Source: Candidatus Omnitrophota bacterium
Lineage (GTDB): Bacteria; Hinthialibacterota; Hinthialibacteria; Hinthialibacterales; Hinthialibacteraceae
Length of the DNA: 64,000 nt
Reading direction: 5' to 3'
NCBI GenBank assembly: GCA_013177805.1
Contig: JABLXU010000035.1
Span: 1-64,000, forward strand
Shown: positions 25,275-33,197 of the stretch, piece after piece
Position numbering within the stretch: position 1 is the first letter of the stretch
Layout of the letters: each line of letters opens with the position of its first letter
Position numbers and translations under genes: made by a program
The notes under the pieces: model-generated
What the model was told of the DNA's origin: nothing
Databases searched by the model: none
The model's input: the letters and a program-made list of their open reading frames with translations, nothing else

Positions 25275-27158
25275 TCACCTCTCCACCTGAACGCGGTTAT
25301 TCCACTCCGCTGATTGGCTGTTCACACGCAGCATTACGAATCCCAGTTCCAGATCGGCGGGATTGTCCGGGCAGGTTCCCGTGAAGATCTCGAACGGCTG
25401 GTCTGACCGGCATTCCAGGGTCAATGTGCCTGGCGTGTCGCGCAGGATCCAGGAGATTTTCACGGTTCCCTCGCTTTTCCCTTGTTGGACATCCCGCAGG
25501 TGGTTGTACCCCTCGCCTTCCAACGGCTGATCGCTTTTCGTCAAGGAAACACTGCATTCCTGGATTGTTCCCCGCACGTGATAAAACAAATCATACCGGT
25601 GCGTATCTTCGGATGCCGCCGTCACCCGGTCTTCGATCCCGTTTTCCAGCAGGGTGACGCGGCGCTGGATGTCCACGCCCTCGTAGGCTTCCTTGACGCC
25701 CGCTGCGACGCGGTTCTCCTCGTACGCGATCAAGTAGCCTCCGCAGCGCGCCTGCCGTTGGCCATCCACTACCAGCAGGTTGTGCGCGGCGGGGGAACGG
25801 AACCACGCATTGAGCGGTATACCGTAACCGGATGTCCCTAGGTCGGGCATGAGCACGCGGTCCAGGCCGTATAGGATCACGTTCAGCCGGTCGAGGTGAT
25901 CGTGCCCGCCGCCGTACGGCCCGTATTTGAAATACGCGTTGATCTGAGGATTGCGAAGAAACGCCACGCCCGAATCCTCGAAATGATCGCTGGCAGGCGG
26001 CAGCGGCTGCGCGGGGGGCAGATCGGTGGGACCGTAGAGTAACGCTTCCATTGAGTCGCGCGGCTGGTCTTCGTGGATCCACGCCAGCGTCTGGAGCAGG
26101 GAAGGATCGTTCCACTGGCCGGAGGCGAATTCATAGTACGATCTGGCATTCTTCAGCGATTGCCCCGGCCATCCGTCATTGTTGGCAGGGAACTCGCCGT
26201 TGGCGAAAATGAAGCGCGCCGGGGCGGTGTACATGCGCTGGAACTTTTCCGTCCCCTCCAGGGGATATTTCTGCCCCCAAGCCGCCCGGTACAGCGGCTG
26301 CAGCGCGCTGATCGTATAGAAGTGATAACTGATCGATCCCTCAAACCAGAATCCGTCATCCTTCACGCCTTTTTGGATCTGGTTCTTCATCCCGAACTCG
26401 CCGTCGATGGCCGCGCGGACGAGCTCCCAATCGCCCGCCGCAAAACCCACCAGCCCCAGCGCCGCGTTGTGCCAGCAGGGGATATTGTGGATCGACCGTG
26501 TCTGTGCATGAACGAATTGGGCGTCAGGAATCAGAAACTTCTCCGCGATGGCGGACCGCTCGTCCGGTGTCAGATGGGGACAGATATCCCAATATGCCTG
26601 CGCCCAGCGCGTCAGCAGCACCGCCTCATCCAGCGATTGCGGGCCGACGCGCCCCTTGCCGGCATGCTCGCCGTGGACTGCAAACTGATCGAAATGCTCC
26701 GCGTACCACAGGAGCATTTTTCTGACGTAGTCCAAGTATTCGGGTTTCTCTTCGAGGCGGTACAGCACCGCCGCCTGCGCCATCGCCCCGGCGATTTCGT
26801 TATGTACGAACGAGCGCCAGCATTCGTCATAGGGCGACCCGGTATAGACCTTCCCGCAGCCGGTGCAGACATGCTCCGTGGGCTTTTGTGGATCAAACCG
26901 CAGCCGCCGCGCGTCGTCGTCGCAATAGTATTCGTGCGTCCAGCCGGAGAGGCCGAGCGGCGGTTCCGCATACCGCGACTGGGTTTCCCGCACGCTCTCG
27001 CGCATGCGGTCCACGATACGGGCCGCCCAGGGCTGTCGCGCGATCTTCTCCTTCGCGCCGTCCCAGTCCACGCCGCGCGATCCGGGATCCGCCACCGGCT
27101 CCGCGTACAACAGGGAACAACCCGCCATCAGAAGCACCAACCATCCCCATCGTTTCAT
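25275..27158 (-). CDS. Heparinase II/III-like polysaccharide lyase, predicted lipoprotein
   Basis: A 627-residue protein. LVLLMAGCS at residues 7-15 is a good lipobox (Cys14), predicting a lipid anchor in the cell envelope. Residues about 90-400 form the alpha/alpha-toroid of the heparinase II/III and alginate-lyase superfamily (CTGCGKVY with paired Cys; SFVHNEIAGAMAQAAVLYRL; RSIHNIPCWHNAALGLVGFA with the usual Asn-His stretch; GVKDDGFWFEGSISYHFYT). The C-terminal anti-parallel beta-sandwich begins near 400 with YFKYGPYGGGHDHLDRLNV, including the conserved His-Asp-His. It would cleave uronic-acid-containing polysaccharides by beta-elimination. It is alone on its strand between a DUF1080 gene and a divergent TPR gene. 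The substrate is not assignable. Confidence 0.88.
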   Translation of the reverse strand: MKRWGWLVLLMAGCSLLYAEPVADPGSRGVDWDGAKEKIARQPWAARIVDRMRESVRETQSRYAEPPLGLSGWTHEYYCDDDARRLRFDPQKPTEHVCTGCGKVYTGSPYDECWRSFVHNEIAGAMAQAAVLYRLEEKPEYLDYVRKMLLWYAEHFDQFAVHGEHAGKGRVGPQSLDEAVLLTRWAQAYWDICPHLTPDERSAIAEKFLIPDAQFVHAQTRSIHNIPCWHNAALGLVGFAAGDWELVRAAIDGEFGMKNQIQKGVKDDGFWFEGSISYHFYTISALQPLYRAAWGQKYPLEGTEKFQRMYTAPARFIFANGEFPANNDGWPGQSLKNARSYYEFASGQWNDPSLLQTLAWIHEDQPRDSMEALLYGPTDLPPAQPLPPASDHFEDSGVAFLRNPQINAYFKYGPYGGGHDHLDRLNVILYGLDRVLMPDLGTSGYGIPLNAWFRSPAAHNLLVVDGQRQARCGGYLIAYEENRVAAGVKEAYEGVDIQRRVTLLENGIEDRVTAASEDTHRYDLFYHVRGTIQECSVSLTKSDQPLEGEGYNHLRDVQQGKSEGTVKISWILRDTPGTLTLECRSDQPFEIFTGTCPDNPADLELGFVMLRVNSQSAEWNNRVQVER

Positions 27159-27282
27159 CCTGACCTCCCCGATTTCGGTATCGTTCCGGTTATGACCGTA
27201 TAAAAACCAGCGCGATGAATCAAGGCCGGGGTGAAGCCGTTCAAGTGGGACAGGTGGCCGGATGCGTCAGGATGCAGGATTG

Positions 27283-27312
27283 TTGATTATTTTGATAAAT
27301 ATACTCTATATA
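27283..27312 (+). promoter_or_regulatory. Candidate promoter upstream of the TPR gene
   Basis: TTGATT (27283-27288) and TATATA (27307-27312, running into TATAAA) are 18 bases apart in a strongly AT-rich patch about 95 bases before the ATG at 27406. Confidence 0.4.
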
Positions 27313-27405
27313 TAAAACATTTTAAAATATTTATTTTTGGAGTAGTATTTTATGATTTATATCCCTTCAATAATACCATTATTCGTTTGATCGATGGAGT
27401 GAAGG

Positions 27406-28827
27406 ATGATGAACAACTCCGGATTCATGGCGCTGCTGATTTCGGTCATTCTGGTTGCGGGGATGGGGGCGAAGGCGGAGGAGGCTGGCAGTCCGGTGGA
27501 GCAATACAAACAGGAACGCCTGGGGAAACCAGCCTATGAGCGCTTTTTGTACGCTCAAGAAATTCTCGTACAAAGTCAGGACGCCGCGGTTCTCCATGAG
27601 GCGGTTCAAGACGTGGTCCGCTACGCGGCCAACCGGGACGAGGACGAAGCCGCCCTGCTGGCCATCGAGGCGGCCATCCCTAGACTGCCGCCCGATGGCG
27701 ATACCTACCGGGAAGCGGTGCTGGCGCGGGGCAAGATGCTGACCCGCCTGGGCCGCCGGGAAGAGGCGGAAACGCTGTTCCAGGAGGCCATCCAAAAGCA
27801 ATGGAAACACGCCCTGTGGCGTTACAGTGAAAGTCTGATCGAAAATGACGCCATGGCGGAAGCCTGCCGGCTGGAGTGGGAACGGATCGCCGGGATCGAG
27901 ACATACCGCCATTACCGGGGAGAAGAGGAATCCCTGGAGATCTTTTTGACCCTCCTGCGCCTCATGAAGCACGGGAAACCCGACAGCCTGGCTGCCGTCG
28001 AGGTCTCGCACAAACTGGAGAATCACACGGACCGTCCCGAATACGTGAAAATCGCACGGGCCTTGTGCATGGCGGAGGATGGATACATCCCCGAGGCCTT
28101 GGCCTTGCTGAACGAGTTGGACCGGGGATTGTCGGAAACGAAAACCCACCGGGAATACAAGCACATCCCCCTCTATCAGGCTTCGATCTTGTTCAAGGAA
28201 GGCCGCGATTACCCCCCCGCCGAGGCCGCGTTTCTGGAATTCATCGCGCGCAATGAGGGGAAAGATTCCAAGATCATCGCTTCGGCCTTGCGCCTGGCGC
28301 GGGATATTGAAATGGTTCTGGAAAACCGCAAAAAAATGGACGAATTCGCCTCATTCGTCATTCACAGCCCATGGTTTCAGAACGAAGAAACTCAAAAGAA
28401 ACTGACTGATGATAACAAGGCGGAGATCTATGATATGCAACAGATGGGCCTGGCCTGGAGCGGGGATTTCGACGCGTCCGTGCAAGTCGCCCGGATGGTG
28501 GCCGAAAAATATCCCCATTCCCTGGCGGGTCAAAATTGCATGATGAATCACGCGCTCTACCTGGGTTATCATGACGGGAAGCCCGAGGAGAGCATTCGAT
28601 TGTTGAACGAAATATTGCGGCAAGCGGATAATGAAATGCTGATCGCGCATATCCGCGTGGTCCTGGCGGAAACGGCGATGAAGAAAAAGAACTACGGTGA
28701 GGCGCTGGAACACCTGCAGGACGCGCTCGACCAAATACCCCTTCGGGAAAAAGGCTCCCACGCCGGATACCGGAAAGAGATCGAGGCCAAGATCGATGAA
28801 GTCATCCGGCTCAAGGCGGGGAAATAA
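27406..28827 (+). CDS. Exported TPR-type helical repeat protein
   Basis: A 473-residue protein with signal peptide FMALLISVILVAGMGAKA ending near residue 24. The mature part is all-helical with degenerate TPR pairs, such as REAVLARGKMLTRLGRREEAETLFQEA, VKIARALCMAEDGYIPEALALLNEL and AETAMKKKNYGEALEHLQDAL. TPR arrays are protein-binding scaffolds, so a periplasmic assembly or chaperone role is plausible; no catalytic motif is seen. ATG 27406 (a second ATG at 27409) is preceded by GGAGTGAAGG. The AT-rich island genes follow 28-43 bases after the stop, so it may share their transcript, although its base composition is like the rest of the chromosome. Confidence 0.8.
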   Translation: MMNNSGFMALLISVILVAGMGAKAEEAGSPVEQYKQERLGKPAYERFLYAQEILVQSQDAAVLHEAVQDVVRYAANRDEDEAALLAIEAAIPRLPPDGDTYREAVLARGKMLTRLGRREEAETLFQEAIQKQWKHALWRYSESLIENDAMAEACRLEWERIAGIETYRHYRGEEESLEIFLTLLRLMKHGKPDSLAAVEVSHKLENHTDRPEYVKIARALCMAEDGYIPEALALLNELDRGLSETKTHREYKHIPLYQASILFKEGRDYPPAEAAFLEFIARNEGKDSKIIASALRLARDIEMVLENRKKMDEFASFVIHSPWFQNEETQKKLTDDNKAEIYDMQQMGLAWSGDFDASVQVARMVAEKYPHSLAGQNCMMNHALYLGYHDGKPEESIRLLNEILRQADNEMLIAHIRVVLAETAMKKKNYGEALEHLQDALDQIPLREKGSHAGYRKEIEAKIDEVIRLKAGK

Positions 28828-28870
28828 AAGTGAAAACCAGTGAAGGAAATAATCCATGGAGGGGAGTGTC

Positions 28871-29644
28871 ATGGATATTCATAATAGGGACTTTAAAGAT
28901 ATTGACAATCAAAATAAACTTGAATTTAGACCGAATGAGGATCAAACCATACAAGTCGCATTTTGCGGCGTGTGCGTTTTGTTGGTCGTGTTTGTATTTA
29001 GTGCGGTCTTGTTCTTCGATGTGGAAATAGAAGGTGTTCGAACAGTGTATGCGTGTGGTGGAGCAACACCCACACCCACGCCCAATTGCGGGCCAACTAC
29101 CAATGATATTGATTGTGATGGTGTCGCCAATATGGATGATACCGATGCGGATGGGGATGGTATCCCCAATAATACAGATCCGGATGATGATGATGATGGC
29201 ATACCCGACAGTTCGGATCCTACACCGGGGGGACCTGGTACGGATCCTTCATCATGGCCAGTAGTGTGGGGAGGGAATTCAACCCGAAATACACCCACGG
29301 CAACCATAACTCCAACGGTCAGTCCCACACCCATTCCGAATATGAGCGTCATCATCACCAAGCCCACGGATGGCGTGGACCGATGGATCAATGCCACACC
29401 GGCCATGCCGGGCGGTGCGGATACCGAGTGCAGGGCCAAACTAAACACATCGAATGACAAATATGTCTCTTTCAATTGGCGATATCATGTTCGCTTTGTT
29501 GTACAACCAACTCCGAGCGTTACTCCGTATCCCGTCGAAAATATTTTTTCGGGTATGTCAATCGCCAGAGGAACAGCGGAAACGATTTGGAATCCAGATT
29601 TCGGGAATCTCTTTTATGGCGATATTGTATCGGTGACCGTTTAA
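28871..29644 (+). CDS. 5' part of a frameshifted gene: membrane-anchored TSP3-repeat protein with Thr-Pro linker
   Basis: 257 residues before a TAA at 29642-29644. The order is: cytoplasmic N-terminus, one transmembrane segment (VAFCGVCVLLVVFVFSAVLFF, about residues 30-50), a first Thr-Pro run (TPTPTP), a calcium-binding thrombospondin-type-3 stretch (DADGDGIPNNTDPDDDDDG), a second Thr-Pro linker (TPTATITPTVSPTP) and a beta-domain start (MSVIITKPTDGVD). The sequence stops abruptly after GDIVSVTV while a matching continuation lies in another frame (29641-30291), so a one-base indel near 29640 has probably split one gene. ATG 28871 with GGAGG eight bases upstream is preferred over ATG 28856, which also has an AAGGAA. 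Confidence 0.6.
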   Translation: MDIHNRDFKDIDNQNKLEFRPNEDQTIQVAFCGVCVLLVVFVFSAVLFFDVEIEGVRTVYACGGATPTPTPNCGPTTNDIDCDGVANMDDTDADGDGIPNNTDPDDDDDGIPDSSDPTPGGPGTDPSSWPVVWGGNSTRNTPTATITPTVSPTPIPNMSVIITKPTDGVDRWINATPAMPGGADTECRAKLNTSNDKYVSFNWRYHVRFVVQPTPSVTPYPVENIFSGMSIARGTAETIWNPDFGNLFYGDIVSVTV

Positions 29645-30291
29645 GTGAACATCGCAGGAAAATCTATTCGGACAATAAGCAAGGTATTTACAAAATAAAA
29701 GGTACAAATCCTACAGAAACATCTTTAAAAAATTACATTGGAACAGATCCTTGGTATACGCAACGGATTGCCAAGAAGGAATCATCCTATCGACAGTTTG
29801 ATAGCAATAACATGCCGCTGGCTAGCAGCGATGGCAAAGGCGGATACGGCGTGTTTCAGATCACACCTCCCGGCGCGGACATCCGGTTTTGGAGCTGGAA
29901 GGCCAATGTGGATCGGGGGAAAGAGATCATTGCGGAGAAAAAATCCATAACTGATACTTTTACAAATAGTCAGATAAATCAATGGACTGCATGGAATGCA
30001 ATCCATGATCCAGATGTTTCTGAACCAACCAAAACAATTTATAGCGGCATTACGTTTTCATTATATCCTTCAGGTGCGGAAAAATCTTATCATGATGCAA
30101 ATACCATTAAATTTTACAATGGCTTAGGTGGTGTAGAACCCATTAGTCATTTTTTGGTTTGGAAAAATAATGAGCCACCTTACGATTCGCGCCCAGGATG
30201 GTTAATTCGAGAATACGCCGAATATTATGTATCAGAAGGCAAGACAACAAAAATTTATTATGTAAGGTTAATATGTGAGACAATTCCATGA
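29641..30291 (+). pseudogene. 3' part of the frameshifted gene: lytic-transglycosylase/lysozyme-like domain
   Basis: Open from LSEHRRKIYSDNKQ, directly at the stop of the preceding reading frame, to the stop at 30291 (216 residues). After a KIKGTNPTETSLKNYI segment comes a lysozyme-superfamily pattern: IAKKESSYRQF, with a candidate catalytic Glu before SS, then DGKGGYGVFQITPPGAD, as in soluble lytic transglycosylases. It has no ribosome binding site or sensible start of its own. Adding one T in the TTT at 29640-29642 fuses it in frame to the upstream part, giving one protein of about 474 residues: TM anchor, TSP3, Thr-Pro linkers, beta-domain, peptidoglycan-cleaving domain. Sequencing error, true mutation and programmed frameshift remain possible. 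Confidence 0.6.
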
Positions 30292-30336
30292 TATATATTT
30301 AATTTTTAATTATTTAAATATATGGAGGTAATTACA

Positions 30337-31539
30337 ATGTTTAAGAAAAAAGCTTTAATTATCTTAATTTTATGTTTGATCGTAGTGGATGCGGTTTGTC
30401 ATAATCTATATGTTATTTCCGGCTGTCCTAACAGCCTGGGCGAAGCTGAATTCCCTACGACTTTACATTCGATAAAGGAAGGGGTCAACTCTTTGATAAC
30501 GGTTCGCACTATTTTCACAGCTACAAAACCAACTCAATTCATACATTCATACCATGATAAAAGAATTGTGATTGTCGGCCAAGTTTTTTGGCATAGCCCG
30601 GGGAAAATGGAATTTGCGATGGTAGATATGGACAAACCCAAACAAGAGATTCACTTTTCGATAACTTATCCTGATTCTATGACTTACCTCACCTCCTATT
30701 TATTCGATATACCTGACCAAGGATTATATCAAGGATTAAAATTGTATAAGAAGACAAATGATAATCTTTATGAAATAAAATTAATAGGCCTGAATTTAGA
30801 ATCATTTGAACAAAAAATATTAAATGAATCAGATGTTATTTACATTACCAATATTGCAGGTGTGCCTGGCACACTGACGAGCGGCTCTGAGTGGCTGGAA
30901 TTAAAGCTGAATGATAAACACAAACTTATGGATATTTATACCAATTCAAATGTGGAAATGGATTGGAATTTACCACAAAATATAAATTTAATAACAAATG
31001 AATATATTTATATATGCGCCGAAAATGATATCTTGCGTGTGGTCACCCATGAGAAATTGCGAAATCTAGACAAAGATGAATCAACCTATGTGATTTATTA
31101 TGTTTTCAATAAGAGAACCCGTGAATGGCAAGTTGTCCGATTTAAGGGCGGTAAAACCCTTATTCGAGAATTCGGATCCTGGCTGGCTGGATTTGTAGCG
31201 GAAGATAAACGGATAGAGGAAAGTCCGGGAAAAGAAATCCGTGATCAATTATCCCTGAAAGGGAAGATCATTTCACCTTTTAACATTCGTGCCGAGGTTG
31301 CTAGAATTTACTGTCCCGGGATTCTGGTTCTGTATAATGCGGATACTCAACAGCAATATGAAATTCAAACCGGCCAGGGTGATAGTGAAGTATTGCTGGT
31401 GGATGACATAACGGTTTATTATCGCGTTAACGATGAGATCTACCGGGCGGAAATTGGAGCGGATCGCATCATGGAAAGCACGCTATTGGCAAAAGATGAT
31501 AATATCGTGTATGTCCATTGGGCCTTTATGGGGCCGTGA
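30337..31539 (+). CDS. Exported protein of unknown function, AT-rich gene
   Basis: A 400-residue protein with an uncleaved or Sec-type hydrophobic N-terminus (ALIILILCLIVVDAVC). I do not recognise the family. The pattern of short strands ending in acidic turns (HDKRIVIVGQVFW, DDITVYYRVNDEIYRAEIG) suggests a beta-propeller or other repeated beta fold. The base composition is unlike the flanking chromosome: 30961-31020 has 13 G/C in 60 bases, whereas 32341-32400 within mnmE has 36 in 60. ATG 30337 has GGAGG eight bases upstream and is preferred to the ATG at 30322. It directly follows the frameshifted lysozyme-like gene and is probably co-transcribed with it. Transfer from another organism is likely. 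Confidence 0.75.
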   Translation: MFKKKALIILILCLIVVDAVCHNLYVISGCPNSLGEAEFPTTLHSIKEGVNSLITVRTIFTATKPTQFIHSYHDKRIVIVGQVFWHSPGKMEFAMVDMDKPKQEIHFSITYPDSMTYLTSYLFDIPDQGLYQGLKLYKKTNDNLYEIKLIGLNLESFEQKILNESDVIYITNIAGVPGTLTSGSEWLELKLNDKHKLMDIYTNSNVEMDWNLPQNINLITNEYIYICAENDILRVVTHEKLRNLDKDESTYVIYYVFNKRTREWQVVRFKGGKTLIREFGSWLAGFVAEDKRIEESPGKEIRDQLSLKGKIISPFNIRAEVARIYCPGILVLYNADTQQQYEIQTGQGDSEVLLVDDITVYYRVNDEIYRAEIGADRIMESTLLAKDDNIVYVHWAFMGP

Positions 31540-31541
31540 CC

Positions 31542-32951
31542 TCACTTCCCTATGCAAAACCGCGAGAAGATCGTCTCCAGGATATCCGGGGCGGTTTGGG
31601 CGCCGTCGAGTTCGGCGATGGCTTGCAGGGCCGCGCGCAGATCCACGGCGGCCAGTTCCAGGGGCGAGTTGTTTTTCAATACGAGGAAGGCTTGCGCGGT
31701 CCGCTCCATCAGGGTGGAAAGGAGATTTTCCTGCCGCGCGCTGACCAGGTAGGCGGAATCCGCCTCGCCGGGCAGCAGGCGGGAGACCTCGCGCTCCAGC
31801 ACCGGCAGCAGCTCGTCCGTGCCGCCCTCCGCCACCGCCGAGGCGCGCGCCACCGGGGCATCGTTGATGGAATCCAAGACGGGTGGCATCCAAGCCTTCC
31901 CGGCGATATCGCATTTGTTGATTACGATCACCACCCGCGTTTCCCGCGAGCGGTTTTTCAGTTCCTTCAACACCGCGCGGTCTTCTTCCACCAGGCCGCC
32001 CGCCGCATCGCAGATGTAGAGCACGATGTGCGAGGTGGAGAGCAGTTCGCGCGAGCGACGCACGCCGATGGCCTCGATTTCCTCCCGCGTTTCCCGCAGC
32101 CCCGCCGTGTCCACCAGGGTCACGGGCCGGCCTTGCAGTTCGATGGTCCCTTCGAGGCTGTCGCGCGTGGTCCCCGGATGCGGCGTGACGATGGCCCGCT
32201 CGCGCCCCAGCAGGCGGTTGAAGAGGCTCGATTTCCCCACGTTGGGCCGCCCGGCCAGCACCACGACGATGCCCTGCGCGAAGCGTTGCTCCCGCACGGA
32301 TCGCTTACGCAACGCCTCGGCCTGCGCGTGGATGGCCTGGAGACGTTCTTGCAGATGTTGCACCACGGCCTCGTCTTCCGCTTCGCCGGGGAACTCGATC
32401 TGCGTCTCGATTTCCACCAGCGCCGACACCACCGCGTCCTTGATCCGGGCCAGGTCGCGTGAAAACTCCCCCTCCAGCACGCGCAGCGACATCGCCCGCG
32501 CCAGCCGCGTACGGCTTTCGATCAGATTCGCCACTCCTTCCGCCTGCGCCAAGTCCATCTTGCCGTTGCGCACCGCCCGGAAGCTGAATTCCCCCGGTTC
32601 CGCCGGCCGCGCCCCCTCGCGGTACAGAATTTCGAGCAGTTGGCGGACGACGGCCTCGCTGCCGTGGGTGTGGATCTCCGCCAGGTTCTCGCCCGTGTAC
32701 GACCGGGGGGCGGGAAACGCCACGCATAGACCCTGGTCCACCGGCTCGCGCGTGACGGGATCTACCAGCGTACCATACATCATGCGCCGGGGTTGGGCGC
32801 TCAGGCGGGGGCCGCGGGAACGGAAGATCCGTTCGCACAGGGCGATGGCGTCCGGCCCGCTGACGCGGATCACAGCCACCGCGCCTTTCCCGGGCGGCGT
32901 GGAAGGCGCGGCGATGGTGTCTTCGCGGAGGTATAAGCAAGTAGTAGTCAT
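31542..32951 (-). CDS. mnmE: tRNA modification GTPase MnmE
   Basis: A 469-residue GTPase that, with MnmG, installs the 5-carboxymethylaminomethyl group on wobble uridine 34 of certain tRNAs. The N-terminal tetrahydrofolate-binding domain begins DTIAAPSTPPGKGAVAVIR. The G domain carries GRPNVGKS (P-loop), DTAG and NKCD. The C-terminus ends FCIGK, the conserved Cys-containing tail needed for activity. Length is normal. No Shine-Dalgarno is visible; instead TACAAT lies seven bases before the ATG on the minus strand, so the transcript could be leaderless. It is convergent with the AT-rich gene, two bases apart, and marks a return to chromosome-typical GC content. Confidence 0.97.
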   Translation of the reverse strand: MTTTCLYLREDTIAAPSTPPGKGAVAVIRVSGPDAIALCERIFRSRGPRLSAQPRRMMYGTLVDPVTREPVDQGLCVAFPAPRSYTGENLAEIHTHGSEAVVRQLLEILYREGARPAEPGEFSFRAVRNGKMDLAQAEGVANLIESRTRLARAMSLRVLEGEFSRDLARIKDAVVSALVEIETQIEFPGEAEDEAVVQHLQERLQAIHAQAEALRKRSVREQRFAQGIVVVLAGRPNVGKSSLFNRLLGRERAIVTPHPGTTRDSLEGTIELQGRPVTLVDTAGLRETREEIEAIGVRRSRELLSTSHIVLYICDAAGGLVEEDRAVLKELKNRSRETRVVIVINKCDIAGKAWMPPVLDSINDAPVARASAVAEGGTDELLPVLEREVSRLLPGEADSAYLVSARQENLLSTLMERTAQAFLVLKNNSPLELAAVDLRAALQAIAELDGAQTAPDILETIFSRFCIGK

Positions 32952-33197
32952 GATTTTCTATTGTAGGATCGGTTGAGTTATCTTCCGAGCCTGACCGCAA
33001 GGGTTGGATCAAGTCCCTAACTGATAACGCGGCTTCCCGCAGTCCAGGTTTTTCCCTTCAAACGGATGCGTATCCATGGCAAAAACGAATCAGTCCGCGA
33101 TCCGGTCATAGCCCGGAAAGGGCGATTCTGGTATTCTGATGACGTTTTGGAGCGTCCTGTAGTAGATTATAAAATTCATTTAAATACTGGAATGTGT

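Noticed and set aside
28856-31539. AT-rich island considered as a phage remnant because of the lysozyme-like domain
   Set aside because: No holin, tail, integrase or terminase genes; the TM anchor, TSP3 repeats and Thr-Pro linkers are atypical of phage lysins.
32026-32976. Long plus-strand frame (316 codons) opposite mnmE
   Set aside because: It is the antisense shadow of a GC-rich conserved gene; its Arg/Ser-rich translation has no domain features.
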